A DNA stretch of 64,000 bases from Pelagomonas calceolata (GCA_918797485.1 CAKKNE010000003.1:1922001-1986000), one strand, 5' to 3'. Numbered from the stretch's first letter, positions 35,276-44,960 are shown. The notes: generated by a model not told the origin, from the sequence alone. A program made the numbers and translations.

Positions 35276-35820
35276 CTACGCGTCGCCGTCCGGAGTGTTG
35301 GGCGCGGCGACCGGCTCGTCGCTCGTGTCCGAGGCGGTCGCCCGGATGCGACCATCATCCTTAATAACGTAGATCAGAGATCCATCGTCGAGCTCGACCT
35401 GGTACGGCGCGAAGACGCCGTGCTCCCAGCTCTCCTCGCAATAATGATGGCACAGCACAGTTCCTTTGTAATATTTCTCACCATCCATGCGGCATTCGAC
35501 ACGTGCCCCAATTTTGAAGCGCGGGACCGGGAGCGCATCATATAGCGACCTTCCCACACCGCGAGTGATTTCATGAGAAGGTCCGAAGACTCTCTTAGCC
35601 CGCCGCCACGTATCCTCGAGCATATCCCACCCCTCTCGATGGTCGCGGCCCATGGCCAGGCACTCGCCAAGGACCCAACGGAGCCGAAGCGTGAGTTCGT
35701 GCTCGATTCCGAGCGCGTCTGCAACATTCGGAACCAATGGACGCAAGATACGGATTATCTCGGCATAACGCCCTAACTTGCGGAGTGAAGTCATAAGATT
35801 ATAAGCGGTCCCGCGGGCTT
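35276..35820 (-). pseudogene. C-terminal fragment of a TPR protein with Tudor-like module
   Basis: The first ATG is at 35794, but the frame is open and homologous a little further (AECEARGTAYNLMTSLRKLG), so the N-terminus is lost near 35820. The fragment has TPR helices (LGRYAEIIRILRPLVP, EDTWRRAKRVFGPSHEI), then an SH3/Tudor-like module (KIGARVECRMDGEKYYKGTV, YQVELDDGSLIYV) and an acidic tail. It is related to the fragment at 2558-2810. It could still be expressed as a 172-residue protein from 35794. Just beyond its broken end an ankyrin-protein fragment starts on the other strand. Confidence 0.6.
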
Positions 35821-35834
35821 CACATTCTGCCTGG

Positions 35835-36035
35835 ATGAATTCTATTTACCCGCAAGCGCAAGCGGCGCGCCGATACGTCGCAAAAATCGCGGCGGCCGGC
35901 TCCTGGGCTGCGTATGAAAAGGCGCACACCAGGGATCTCGTGCCCGTGTTCGAGAAAATATTCCCGCGGCCGCGCCTCCCGCACGAAATCGCGTCGCACG
36001 TCGTGCGTTTCTGCTTCCACACGGGCGACTACTAG
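35835..36035 (+). pseudogene. C-terminal fragment of an ankyrin-family protein
   Basis: 66 codons: RRYVAKIAAAGSWAAYEKAH, TRDLVPVFEKIFPRP and LPHEIASHVVRFCFHTGDY. The C-terminus of the intact ankyrin gene at 49882-50691 reads KIDAAGGFKAYEKAH, LLAIFAPKF and LVPPELVARFLEFSFHVGFY, so this is the same family's tail without its ankyrin repeats. The frame has an ATG but no room for repeats, because a TPR fragment on the opposite strand starts about 15 bases away. Confidence 0.65.
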
Positions 36036-36052
36036 TGAGTAAAATTGCATAC

Positions 36053-37675
36053 TTAACACACAGGCAACGGCTCCGCCAAGTCCGGGTCCACGCGGTGCAG
36101 CCGCGCCGCCCCGAGCACGCGCTCCGGCAGCTCCGCCTCCGTCGTGCCCTCGACGACGAGCGCTAGATCGAGCACGAGCCCCGACGTTCCCGACCGCACC
36201 ACCGACAGGATGCGCCGCGCCGTCGCCGAGCCGCACAAATCGGCCGAGACCTCGACATATCCATTGCCTTTGGAGTACTTGAGTTCGATGGTCTCCGCCA
36301 GTTTCGCGGCTTTGGAGCCCGGCCCGACGGCGCGTCTTACCAACCAGTTGCCCTCGACGACGCGCGGGATGAGCTTGAGCCGCGCGTCCCGATACGCGTC
36401 ATCATCTGAATCAAGAAACTGTTGTAAGACGTCATGCTCTTCCTCCGGCGCCGCCCAGTACAGCGCGAAGTTGCCCCACGGCAAACAAAAGTTCAGGGCG
36501 ATGATGAGTGGAGGCGCGTCGCTCCCCACGCGCTGCGCGAAGGACTCCTTCCGCCGACACAAATTTGACTCCGGCGTGTCCGTACTGAAGAGGTCAACGC
36601 CGATCAACCGACACAAGGCGCTGTCCGACGGCTCCTTGATCCGATCCGTCAAGTAGGTCGGCCCGCGCACCCTAAACAGAGCGGCTCGGGGCTCGGACCA
36701 GCAGTGCCCGCCCACCCTAGGCCATCTAGGTAGCGTGCACGTGCCGCCGTCTTCAGTAGCCTTCTCCACGCGTTGTACTGGTACAACACCAGCACAGGCC
36801 AAGCCCGTCGCCGCGCCCGCCGCGAAGATGGCCACGACCAACCCATTCGGGACGCCGTACGCGCGGCTGACGACGCCGCACAGCACGGCGCCACATAAAG
36901 CTGCGATTCTAGGGTCCGGCAGCAGCGGCACGAGCCAGGCGACGTCGCGCTGTTGTGGTGGAGGCGGTTCCTCCGGAGGAACGTCCTCGTCGTCCTCGGT
37001 CACGAAGGCGCGAAAGTCGGGCGATGTCATAACTCGCGAGAGTAATGAATTGACGAGGGCAACGCGCCTACGCAACCGAGAGGCCAGGAACCGCCGCGGA
37101 TCTAGCGCGCGGTCCTTGGCGCACTCCTCATCTAACTGCGAGAGATCGCACTGCGTACGCAGCAGACTTCGTAATGCATTGTGACTACGTCGGACGGACC
37201 ACGGCTCGCCCCGTTCACCTTGGACGAGGATGTGGTAGGCGAACTCCAGCTGCAGATGGTGTCTCGACACGGAACAGTCATACACCGTAGCGTTCCGGAT
37301 ATCACCCGCATCCGTATTGTGAGTCGCGTCCTCCCAAACGTCGTCGTCCGGCTCGAAGCTTTCCGATGGGAGTGATGCCTTTTGGAGGGCTGTGACCCAC
37401 CTATCGCGTTCATGGAGCGAATCTAACGCTAACCACTCGTCGTAGGCGTTCGCGGCTCTCACTACTAATCCAAAAGGCTCGTCCTTGTCATCTAGAGGTG
37501 ATGCGCCGCGTACTCTGATGGCGCCCCTCGGTTTTTGATTGGCCTCCTTGTCCTCGCGGCTCTCCCAATAATCTAAGCGCGACTGGGCCGCATTCAACAC
37601 AAAATAGCGCGCGCGCCAGGCGCCGCGGTACTGGCCGCGCTTGCGGGCGGTGCCTTCGAGTACCGTGTCGGCCAT
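36053..37675 (-). CDS. PH-PX-EDR2-like lipid-binding membrane protein
   Basis: 540 residues from the ATG at 37675. Residues about 3-100 are a PH domain (GTARKRGQYRGAWRARYFVL, ending in the conserved Trp of RDRWVTALQKA). A PX-like domain follows (HLQLEFAYHILVQ, then DPRRFLASRLRRRVALVNSLL). Two hydrophobic segments near 265-300 (IAALCGAVLCGVVSRAYGV, GLVVAIFAAGAATGLACAGV) may form a membrane hairpin. The C-terminal half is EDR2_C/DUF1336: FRVRGPTYLTDRIKEPS, LIIALNFCLPWGNFALYW, RLKLIPRVVEGNWLVRRAVG and GYVEVSADLCGSATARRIL. Plant EDR2 proteins bind phosphoinositides and affect defence and vesicle traffic. A role in lipid sensing at an endomembrane is likely by family. Confidence 0.82.
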   Translation of the reverse strand: MADTVLEGTARKRGQYRGAWRARYFVLNAAQSRLDYWESREDKEANQKPRGAIRVRGASPLDDKDEPFGLVVRAANAYDEWLALDSLHERDRWVTALQKASLPSESFEPDDDVWEDATHNTDAGDIRNATVYDCSVSRHHLQLEFAYHILVQGERGEPWSVRRSHNALRSLLRTQCDLSQLDEECAKDRALDPRRFLASRLRRRVALVNSLLSRVMTSPDFRAFVTEDDEDVPPEEPPPPQQRDVAWLVPLLPDPRIAALCGAVLCGVVSRAYGVPNGLVVAIFAAGAATGLACAGVVPVQRVEKATEDGGTCTLPRWPRVGGHCWSEPRAALFRVRGPTYLTDRIKEPSDSALCRLIGVDLFSTDTPESNLCRRKESFAQRVGSDAPPLIIALNFCLPWGNFALYWAAPEEEHDVLQQFLDSDDDAYRDARLKLIPRVVEGNWLVRRAVGPGSKAAKLAETIELKYSKGNGYVEVSADLCGSATARRILSVVRSGTSGLVLDLALVVEGTTEAELPERVLGAARLHRVDPDLAEPLPVC

Positions 37676-37931
37676 TCTTAGCGCTGCGACTGCGTTGTGC
37701 ACCCCTTGTCTCGAGCCTTAAGCCTTGTCGTACGTTGTTTGGTGCGTACGGCCACGCGAAGCCAAAAATGCGCTGCGGGGCGCACTGGGCAGGGCGGTGT
37801 TAAAGCGCCGGAAATTCGGGCCCGCCAAGTTCAAGCGCTGGCCGGTACCCGCTGGAAGGTATAAGCCGGGTACGAGGCGCCCGTTTGTGGCGTGTATGAG
37901 CGCTTTGAATAAAGTGCGTTCTCCGCACTTA
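37676..37931. other. Intergenic half-region upstream of the PH-PX-EDR2 gene
   Basis: No supported gene. Open frames on both strands (for example 37718-38077 on the minus strand) have no domain and overlap the palindrome, so they are probably not coding. Confidence 0.45.
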
Positions 37932-37955
37932 GCTAGTGTATACAGACACACTAGC
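37932..37955. promoter_or_regulatory. CTAG palindrome (GCTAGTGT...ACACTAGC) between divergent genes
   Basis: The most symmetric copy: GCTAGTGT and ACACTAGC arms with ATACAGAC between. It is 148 bases before the SEL1-like ATG at 38104 and 256 bases before the ATG at 37675. Confidence 0.6.
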
Positions 37956-38103
37956 AATTTGAGAGCCGGCAAAAATCGGCAGCCCGGGCGTCCAGACTGC
38001 ACCGGGCAGCCCGCGGCAGCGTCAAAAACGGCCGGCGTGCCGGTCGCATTGCGCCGGCGCCGCAGCCAGGCACGCATTGGTCTGGCCTTGGAGCATCACA
38101 ACC

Positions 38104-41100
38104 ATGCTCAAATTCGCAGTGCTCGTAGCTGTCGCGCGAGCCGCCGACGCGTCCAACGCCACGAGCAGCGCATTGCTCCTCGACAAGAATGTCTGCGCCT
38201 ACGACCGAATACGCGTCAACTGGACGCTAGCGACGCCGCCGAGTGATCCGCACCTCGCTTTGTATGAGACCACACCAGTAATCGGCAACGAAGCGCCGCG
38301 GCCGCGCGCGAAGATACTTTTGACATTACCGCCGCTGCCGCCCGTCGACGCGGACCTGCCGCGGGAGCTCCACGACTTGTCTGGTGGTGTGGCCGTCGAG
38401 CCGCTGCTGACAGCCATGCGCTGGAACGCCGACAGCTGGACCATGACGTTGGAATTCGAGAAGGCGACGAACGCGCCACCTATCAAAGATGTGAGGGCCT
38501 TCGACCGCCTCATCTCGACGAACATTGAACTGCGAGCACTGACCGCGTCCTGGGAAGCGAATGGCCAGCACCTCGCTATTCATATCAACGCGCCGAACGA
38601 CGCCGACGCGGTACAAGAAGCGTTTGATTCAAGAAGCTTCTGGGCCGCGTGCGCGCCGTGGCCGCCTCCCTCACGACATCCTCCGGTCTTATCTGGTGAA
38701 GCGGTCATGCGCGTGCCCGTGGCCTCTTCATACGAAGTCGCATTAGTGAACGATGGCAGAGTGGAGTCCAATGCCGGTTCTATACTAGTGGAGGCCTGCG
38801 ACGGCACCTTCGTATCTGACATCGACCGCGTCGACGACACACTCACCGAATCAATTGATGCTGATGACGTATGGCTAGAATTACCGGGCGTCTACGCGTC
38901 GTCCGGTCAAAGGCATATCTCATTACCGCCGGAAGAATTACCGTTGCAAGCTCAGCAGGACTGGGGCCTCGAGTTCTGGATTTACATCGAGGACGCGCCG
39001 ACGGGCGCCCATAGAGGCCTGTTCTTCAAGGGCGACGTCGATAGACTGGGCGGCCAGAGAACGCCGTCGGCGTGGCTCGCCCCGGACTCGAACAAAGTGG
39101 CCCTACGCGTCTCGACGGACAAGGGCTTAGATATTGGCGCCGACACGGACACACCACTACCTGTAAAGAAGTGGACCCACCTCCAGTTCGGCTTCCACAA
39201 CTTATCCGATGCTTCTGATGTTAAATATTTATTAACGCTGGACGTGGATGGTGCTAGAGACGCGACCCTGGAAATCTTCGACCAAGTGACCTGGAACGAC
39301 GGGCCTTTGCAGCTGTTCCGGGATCCGGATCGTCGTGGCGTTCGGGGGTTCATTGCCGACATTAAGGTTAGAGCGAGGGCGCCGTCGCGCGAGCATGCGC
39401 AAAAGAACTACCAGGCTGCGGATCGCGACAAGCCCGACCTGCATCGCCCTGATGTCGAGGCCACGGACGCGTTAGTACCAATGGAGGACCCCTGGGCCGT
39501 CGCTTTAGCATCAACGGAAAACTGCGCTTCATTCAATGAGCGCCTCGCGAACTACGAGGCCGCCTCTCCCATAAACAAAGATGCTTCCAGGATCGCGGCC
39601 GAACTATTGCTGTTCGGCGCCGAGCGGCTGGCCACAGGTCCCAAGTTCTGCGAGGACGCCGACGCGCCTCCTCCCTTAACTGGGGAAGCTTTGAGGAAAG
39701 GCGTATCATATCTAGAGCGCGCCGTCGCCATGGGAGACGCGGCCGCATCGAGGATGCTCGCTTCCTTAACGCTGGCCGGCTTCGTCTCCACTGAAACGAA
39801 GGACCTGAAGGCTATTGCGCCTCCACATACGATGGGACCCGTCGTCGCTTCACGATTAGGCGACGCCGTCCACACGAACAACACGGAACGGGCCGTGCAG
39901 TTGCTCTACCAAGCGGCGATGCACGGCGACGCCAGAGCTTGTTTGGCACTATCGAACCGCTACCGATTTGGAAGGGGCACTTCCCAGTCCCAAGAAGCGG
40001 CGGCGTGGTACGCGAAATGTGCGGCTGCAATAGCGAAGGAGGAATTTCATACCCCTGGAGAACAAACTTTTGTCGAACTCAACCGCATCACGGACGAGAC
40101 CGTGGCCGATGGTTCCGTCGATGATAATCAGCGCGGCGACGAGGACGCGCAGCTGCAGGCCCAGATGCAAAGGGCGGAAGAGGGCGACATTGATGCCTGT
40201 GTGGCTTCGGGCGACTTGTTATATTGGGGAGCTAGAGGCTTCCAGCGAGACCACGTCCGTGCGCGACGGTTCTTCAAGGTGGCGGCGGATGCGGACCATG
40301 CGCATGCGAGATGTCTATATGCTTCTATGTTGCTAAGGGGCGAGGGCGGTGACACGGACCACGCCGAAGCGGTACGACAGTACGAAGTAGCCGCTTCAGC
40401 CGGTTCGGCGAAGGCGTTGAACGGTCTAGGATACGAGTACTTCTACGGCAACCACCTCCCGAAGAACTCCACGAAAGCCTACGGCTACTTCGCCGAGGCG
40501 GCGAGGCTCGACGCCGACGGGGACTCGAACTTTAATGCCGCGCACTGTTTAGCCCACGGCATCGGCGTCGAGAAGAATGTGAAAGAGGCGGCTCGATTGT
40601 ACGAAAGAGCGGCGACGCGCCACGGCCACTTCGACGCGGCGTTTGAAATTGCATTGGTGAAACACGGAGGCTCGGGTCGGACGGGCCGCGACGTGAATCG
40701 AGCAAGGGAGTTCTTCGAAGCCTGTGCGCGGGCGGGCTGGGCCGCACGCGACGTGCGCGCGGGCTTCGATGCCTATCTACGGGGGGATGCCGGCCGAGCG
40801 TTACTGTGGTACGCGGAAGCGGCGGAGACCGGCACGGACGTGGCCGCGGCGAACGCGGCCTGGCTGCTCGATCGTGATTCTGATGTCAGAGCGCTGGTCG
40901 GAAATACGATGCCCCTGGCTATCCGGTTTCATCGGTTGGCTTCTACATTAGATGGAGGCGGCGACGGCTACGCCGCGCTGGGCGACGCGGTGTTACATGG
41001 CGCGCTCGTCGTGCCGCCGGGCGTCGACGAAGGTCGAGCGGTGAGTGATGACACGATCTCCCGACTCCTGGAGACGCGCCACGCCCGGGCTTTATCTTAC

Positions 41101-41502
41101 TACTCCAGGGCCGCTCAAAAAGGCTCCGCTAGAGGTGCCTTCGCGGCGGCGCGCGTGCGCGCCCGGGGCGCGCCGGGCGTGCCGCGCGACCGGAAGTTGG
41201 CGCACAAACTGTTCGACGACGCCCTACGCGCGGACCCCGAGCGCATGCGCTGGCCGGTGTTCGCGGCGCGGGCCCAGTTGCGATGTGAAGAGTTGTGGGA
41301 CGACCTGCGCGGGTTTGCGTCGGCCTCTCCACAAAAGCGGCGTTCCCACCGCGGGAAGCTCTCGGTCGGTGTGGCGGTGCTTGTGGTCGTCGTGTCGGTC
41401 GTGCGCGCGGTGGCGTCTTCTGGCGGTGGTGCTGCCCCCGTCGTCCCGGAGGCGGTCGTGCCCCCGTCTACTACGCCTGTAGCTGTCGAGCCTGCGTCTT
41501 AA
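38104..41502 (+). CDS. SEL1-repeat membrane protein with a LamG-like domain
   Basis: 1,132 residues from the ATG at 38104; upstream in-frame sequence begins at a TTG. A signal peptide (MLKFAVLVAVARAADA) leads to a luminal part. About residues 255-430 look like a laminin-G/concanavalin fold (DWGLEFWIYIEDAPTGAHRG, WTHLQFGFHN, GVRGFIADIKVRAR). From about 490 onward there are many SEL1 repeats (AVQLLYQAAMHGDARACLA, AVRQYEVAASAGSAKALNGL, YFYGNHLPKNSTKAYGYFAE). One membrane segment lies near the C-terminus (LSVGVAVLVVVVSVVRAVAS). SEL1L/Hrd3 of the ER-associated degradation ligase has this signal-SEL1-anchor plan, so a role in ER quality control is possible. The LamG-like part is not typical of Hrd3. 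Confidence 0.78.
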   Translation: MLKFAVLVAVARAADASNATSSALLLDKNVCAYDRIRVNWTLATPPSDPHLALYETTPVIGNEAPRPRAKILLTLPPLPPVDADLPRELHDLSGGVAVEPLLTAMRWNADSWTMTLEFEKATNAPPIKDVRAFDRLISTNIELRALTASWEANGQHLAIHINAPNDADAVQEAFDSRSFWAACAPWPPPSRHPPVLSGEAVMRVPVASSYEVALVNDGRVESNAGSILVEACDGTFVSDIDRVDDTLTESIDADDVWLELPGVYASSGQRHISLPPEELPLQAQQDWGLEFWIYIEDAPTGAHRGLFFKGDVDRLGGQRTPSAWLAPDSNKVALRVSTDKGLDIGADTDTPLPVKKWTHLQFGFHNLSDASDVKYLLTLDVDGARDATLEIFDQVTWNDGPLQLFRDPDRRGVRGFIADIKVRARAPSREHAQKNYQAADRDKPDLHRPDVEATDALVPMEDPWAVALASTENCASFNERLANYEAASPINKDASRIAAELLLFGAERLATGPKFCEDADAPPPLTGEALRKGVSYLERAVAMGDAAASRMLASLTLAGFVSTETKDLKAIAPPHTMGPVVASRLGDAVHTNNTERAVQLLYQAAMHGDARACLALSNRYRFGRGTSQSQEAAAWYAKCAAAIAKEEFHTPGEQTFVELNRITDETVADGSVDDNQRGDEDAQLQAQMQRAEEGDIDACVASGDLLYWGARGFQRDHVRARRFFKVAADADHAHARCLYASMLLRGEGGDTDHAEAVRQYEVAASAGSAKALNGLGYEYFYGNHLPKNSTKAYGYFAEAARLDADGDSNFNAAHCLAHGIGVEKNVKEAARLYERAATRHGHFDAAFEIALVKHGGSGRTGRDVNRAREFFEACARAGWAARDVRAGFDAYLRGDAGRALLWYAEAAETGTDVAAANAAWLLDRDSDVRALVGNTMPLAIRFHRLASTLDGGGDGYAALGDAVLHGALVVPPGVDEGRAVSDDTISRLLETRHARALSYYSRAAQKGSARGAFAAARVRARGAPGVPRDRKLAHKLFDDALRADPERMRWPVFAARAQLRCEELWDDLRGFASASPQKRRSHRGKLSVGVAVLVVVVSVVRAVASSGGGAAPVVPEAVVPPSTTPVAVEPAS

Positions 41503-41537
41503 CTACTTGTTGTCTGTGTCGTCGAGGCTCTAGCTTG

Positions 41538-41555
41538 GGAAACCCGTTTTGACCC
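41538..41555. promoter_or_regulatory. AAAACGGGTTT motif upstream of F-box-like gene
   Basis: The minus-strand reading is GGGTCAAAACGGGTTTCC. It lies 137 bases before the ATG at 41692, in a head-to-tail gap with no CTAG palindrome. Confidence 0.4.
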
Positions 41556-41691
41556 TGGCACCACACTTTTTGTGGCCCGCGCGAGTCCTCTACGCGTGCG
41601 CTGGGGCAACGGACCTCCTTCGTCGTGTTCCTCGTGTGCTATAGTGGCTCCGTGCCGAATCCGAACGGTCGTGGGCCCACACACAAAAAGC

Positions 41692-42762
41692 ATGGCCACC
41701 AAGTCAAGGCCCACGCTACTCCCTCTCGAACTCGCGGCCTCTTTCTTGGTGCCGCACACGGCATCCCTGGGGCGCACATGCAAGCGATTACTCCTAGCCA
41801 CCACCTCACCCAAACAGTGCAACGCGGCGTGGATTGATTTATTTCGGCGACGCTTCCCTTGCCTGGCGACCCTGGGAAAATTTAAGCATCCGGCGGACGC
41901 GCGGAAACTCGTCGAAGAGCTGCTCGCCGCGACTCCGTCGCGGATGTGGCGCTCCCTGGTAGCGTCTGGCCCCCTGAGTGGCCAGCCGATGCACGTCGCC
42001 GGACAGCACGGTGAATTCTACTCGCACCCGATACTTGCCTTGCCTCCGTGCCCACGCGACGAGGAAGGGAGTCCCCTACCGCTGTCCCGAGACGTCACGA
42101 TTGCGGTGCAGTTGATAGCGCGGGGCGCGACCGCCGTGGCAAGCGCGCCTCAGCTATACGGCGCCGTCTGCCTCGACGAACTGAATATAGGAAATGCAAC
42201 TGAATTCATGCCGTCTGGTGTATTGAATCCACAGGACCGGTCGAATACATGCATGCCGCTCAAAAGGGTCAACGAGGCCGCCTCCTATTTTCCGGACGAG
42301 ATTCAAGTAGACCCGGATAATCAGACGACAACGCCGTCTTACGGTGCAGTAGTAGCAAGTCATAAGGCCGTACGTAAACAGCAGGAGTTGTACGCGGTTG
42401 TGGGCGACGATGTTTATTTGTTACTGAACCGTCGCGATGCTCCCAACCCCATGTTCTCTGTCGACGAGCAACTCGAGGAACTTTATACCAAAGTCAGATA
42501 CTGCCTCCAATTAGGAGTCGAAAACATGCCCTTCGTCTCGAGTTGGTCGTCCGAGGTCAAAAGGGGCGACACTGGCGAGTCCGACTCTGTGTGGCGTTTT
42601 GGCTGTTACAATCTCGACAACGACGGCAAACTAATCTGGGACGACAAAAGCTGGGTCTGGATTCACTTCGATCTTCCGGAGCCGCAAACTGACGCGGACG
42701 TCAGCTTTTGCCGGGCCCTCGCCGCGACCCGGCCCGTTCGCTTCCAGCGCGCCCCGGGCTAG
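41692..42762 (+). CDS. F-box-like protein of unknown function
   Basis: 356 residues from the ATG at 41692; upstream in-frame codons start at a non-ATG. The N-terminus LPLELAASFLVPHTASLGRT followed by CKRLLLATTSPKQCNAAWIDLF resembles an F-box (LPxEL...LxxxCKRxxxL...WxxLF), which would recruit an SCF ubiquitin ligase. The remaining 300 residues have no motif I recognise. Segments such as KVRYCLQLGVENMPFVSSW, SVWRFGCYNLDNDGKLIWDD and WVWIHFDLPEPQTDADVSF suggest a folded beta-rich substrate-binding part. It converges with the VTT gene, 43 bases apart. Confidence 0.5.
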   Translation: MATKSRPTLLPLELAASFLVPHTASLGRTCKRLLLATTSPKQCNAAWIDLFRRRFPCLATLGKFKHPADARKLVEELLAATPSRMWRSLVASGPLSGQPMHVAGQHGEFYSHPILALPPCPRDEEGSPLPLSRDVTIAVQLIARGATAVASAPQLYGAVCLDELNIGNATEFMPSGVLNPQDRSNTCMPLKRVNEAASYFPDEIQVDPDNQTTTPSYGAVVASHKAVRKQQELYAVVGDDVYLLLNRRDAPNPMFSVDEQLEELYTKVRYCLQLGVENMPFVSSWSSEVKRGDTGESDSVWRFGCYNLDNDGKLIWDDKSWVWIHFDLPEPQTDADVSFCRALAATRPVRFQRAPG

Positions 42763-42805
42763 TAGTTCTAACATACGTTAAGCACACAAGAGATCAGCAG
42801 AGGGG

Positions 42806-43738
42806 CTAGACGAGGCGCCCGGGCGAGGAGGAGCCCTCCGTAGACGAATAGCGCGGCGTCAGGCTCGGCCGCCCAGGCGTGACGGCTGTACTCGCGGAGG
42901 GCGAGGCCGGAGGACTCAGCTGCCGCTGCAGGTCGGCGAAGCGCCGCAACGTGCGCTGCGTGTTCCAGTGGATCAATCCAAACACGCAGCCCAGCCCCAA
43001 CGCCCCGAAGCACAGGAACGCGGTCTTTTCGGGCGTCATGCGTCTTTCTGTCGCACTGAGCTCGGCGACGTCGCCAATAGAAGCGCCGAGGTTCGCCCAG
43101 AGCGCCGCGTAGACGGCGCTGCCGCCCGTCGTCGCCAAGAGAAATGGTATGAACGGGGCGTCGAAAATTGCCGGCACGTAATTTTGAATCGCTTCGGGCA
43201 CATACGCCAGTCTGAGAGCCAAACACGTCCGGCCCGGCTCCTCGGTCATCGCGATTTCTAAGCCTCGCAAATAGCCGTGCTCCTTGCTCGTGTCGTCCGG
43301 GAGGATCAGGCGTCTTACAGAAGATCGTGCACACCGGCCTATCCAGTAACTCAGGACGCTTCCTGCGACCTTGCCGACCGTCGACCATACCGTAGCCCAG
43401 AAAAACCCGAAGACAAACCCAGCCGCGATCTCCAGGAGAGAGGTAGGTAACAAACACGTGAGCCAGAGCGCTAGTAGTCCAGAGAATAGCAGGCCGCCGG
43501 CCACCGGCGGCAGCCGGCCTATGCGGTAGCAGGCCGCGAGCACTTGTTTTCTAAAAACAACAGCCAAGGCCGAGCCAAGCGCGCACAGACTGATGACAGC
43601 GAGCGCAAGCATCCAGCGCGACCGGCGGCGGCGTTTCGCAGAGCCCGCGCTGTCGTCGTTTTCCAGCGTCGAATAGTCATCGCTGCCTGCTGCTCGCAGG
43701 GGATTGGCCACCGGGCGATCCTTGGGCGAGGCAGCCAT
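42806..43738 (-). CDS. VTT-domain (TVP38/TMEM64-like) membrane protein
   Basis: 310 residues. The acidic, basic-flanked N-terminus is followed by about five membrane segments (RWMLALAVISLCALGSALAV, GGLLFSGLLALWLTCLLPT, and so on). The VTT core is clear: EIAAGFVFGFFWATVWSTVG, AGSVLSYWIGRCARSS, LRLAYVPEAIQNYVPAIFD and FLLATTGGSAVYAALWANLG. This family includes TMEM41B, VMP1 and TVP38, ER and Golgi proteins that act as lipid scramblases or in vesicle formation. The tail is Ser/Pro-rich. It is divergent from the gene at 44099. Confidence 0.85.
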   Translation of the reverse strand: MAASPKDRPVANPLRAAGSDDYSTLENDDSAGSAKRRRRSRWMLALAVISLCALGSALAVVFRKQVLAACYRIGRLPPVAGGLLFSGLLALWLTCLLPTSLLEIAAGFVFGFFWATVWSTVGKVAGSVLSYWIGRCARSSVRRLILPDDTSKEHGYLRGLEIAMTEEPGRTCLALRLAYVPEAIQNYVPAIFDAPFIPFLLATTGGSAVYAALWANLGASIGDVAELSATERRMTPEKTAFLCFGALGLGCVFGLIHWNTQRTLRRFADLQRQLSPPASPSASTAVTPGRPSLTPRYSSTEGSSSPGRLV

Positions 43739-43917
43739 CGCTTCGGCGCTGTGCTGCCTATGCTGCCAATGCAGTGGATATGGCGCTGTTTCGAGTTTGA
43801 GCTAGCGCAGCCAGCTATTCGCGGTGAGAGCAATGCGTGCGTTCAGGAATGATGGCAGCTCGCGTCGCAGCGTTCGCATGCGGCCAATTTCCACAGCGCC
43901 TTCGCGCATCGAGCAAG

Positions 43918-43941
43918 GCTAGTGCCTTACAGGCCGCTAGC
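43918..43941. promoter_or_regulatory. CTAG palindrome between VTT gene and gene at 44099
   Basis: GCTAGTGCCTTAC followed by AGGC and CGCTAGC. It is 179 bases before the VTT ATG and 157 bases before the ATG at 44099, close to the middle. Confidence 0.65.
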
Positions 43942-44098
43942 GAGCGTACCCGTCCAAACCTCACGGGCCGCAGCACACCGCTCCTGAAGACTCGCCCCGC
44001 GATGATTCGCGGGCCCGACCCAGGCAGGCCAAACCGTTTGGGAGCGCTGCACACCAGCTGGTAAATCGGCTGCCCCTCGCAGCCGCCGCGCCGCAGCC

Positions 44099-44932
44099 AT
44101 GGAGCAGTCCATGTGGCAGGAGGAGCAGCGCCTGTCGCGCTTCGACGACGGCGCCGTGCGCATGCGCCGCCAGAACGAAGCCGTGCACTCCAATGTCGCC
44201 GCGGCGCGCGCCCAGGACGTCGTACGGAGCCGCGTCGACGCCTACTACGACCCGAGCCACCCCGACGCGGACTGGAGTGGCTTGGTCGAGAACAGGGGCA
44301 AGAAGAAGGCCGACCCGGGCAGGGGCCGGGAGCACATCCAGCGCACCGAGGAGGGCGGCATCGTGGCCGCGGCCCCCTACTTCGCGGAGCGGTCCGTGGG
44401 CAAGAAGCACTATAATGAAGACGGCCGCTTCACGACGGAGCCGCAGCGCACGCGCACGGAGATTCAGGAACAGGACTCGCCCTACGTCACGGCCGCGCAG
44501 CTCGCGCAAAGAGGCGTCGCGACGGACCACGAGTTCCGGGGTGCCCAAACAAGACGACGGGGCAAGAAGCACGTCAACCCGAGCTTCAACCGGGCGCCGC
44601 ACGCGCACCCGCTCGCGGGCGATTACGTCGAACCTGAGGCTCCTCGAGTGCTGACGCAGTCGAACGTGCTCATGGGCGCCACGGCTACTGCCGACAAGCA
44701 GCCCTTTCGCGCCGGGTCCCTGGCGGGGTATCGGTCCAGACAGTTCGCGCCCGGGGCAAAATCGATGATCTCGGCGACGATCAGCGGCCTCGCGAAGGCC
44801 ATGCCGCCTCCCGAGCGCACGACGAAGAGCGACAACGGGTCCTGGACGAGCCACAACAAGGAGATTTTAGATAGGGACAACTATCGCCCCGACGGCGTCC
44901 TGCCGGGCTTCACGGGCACCTTTAGACGCTAG
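44099..44932 (+). CDS. Conserved-looking charged protein of unknown function
   Basis: 277 residues, no membrane segment or signal. The sequence is charged and extended (QEEQRLSRFDDGAVRMRRQN, YFAERSVGKKHYNEDGRF, RAGSLAGYRSRQFAPGAKSM) and ends in RPDGVLPGFTGTFRR. Short motifs of the PGFTG kind are seen in microtubule inner proteins of cilia, but that is a weak resemblance and I do not assign a family. It converges with the STI1-repeat gene, whose stop is 28 bases away. Confidence 0.55.
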   Translation: MEQSMWQEEQRLSRFDDGAVRMRRQNEAVHSNVAAARAQDVVRSRVDAYYDPSHPDADWSGLVENRGKKKADPGRGREHIQRTEEGGIVAAAPYFAERSVGKKHYNEDGRFTTEPQRTRTEIQEQDSPYVTAAQLAQRGVATDHEFRGAQTRRRGKKHVNPSFNRAPHAHPLAGDYVEPEAPRVLTQSNVLMGATATADKQPFRAGSLAGYRSRQFAPGAKSMISATISGLAKAMPPPERTTKSDNGSWTSHNKEILDRDNYRPDGVLPGFTGTFRR

Positions 44933-44960
44933 GCCACGCACAAGTAGTAAATTGAAACAA

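Noticed and set aside
37718-38077. Open frames on both strands in the gap before the SEL1 gene
   Set aside because: They overlap each other and the palindrome, start at non-ATG codons and show no domain.
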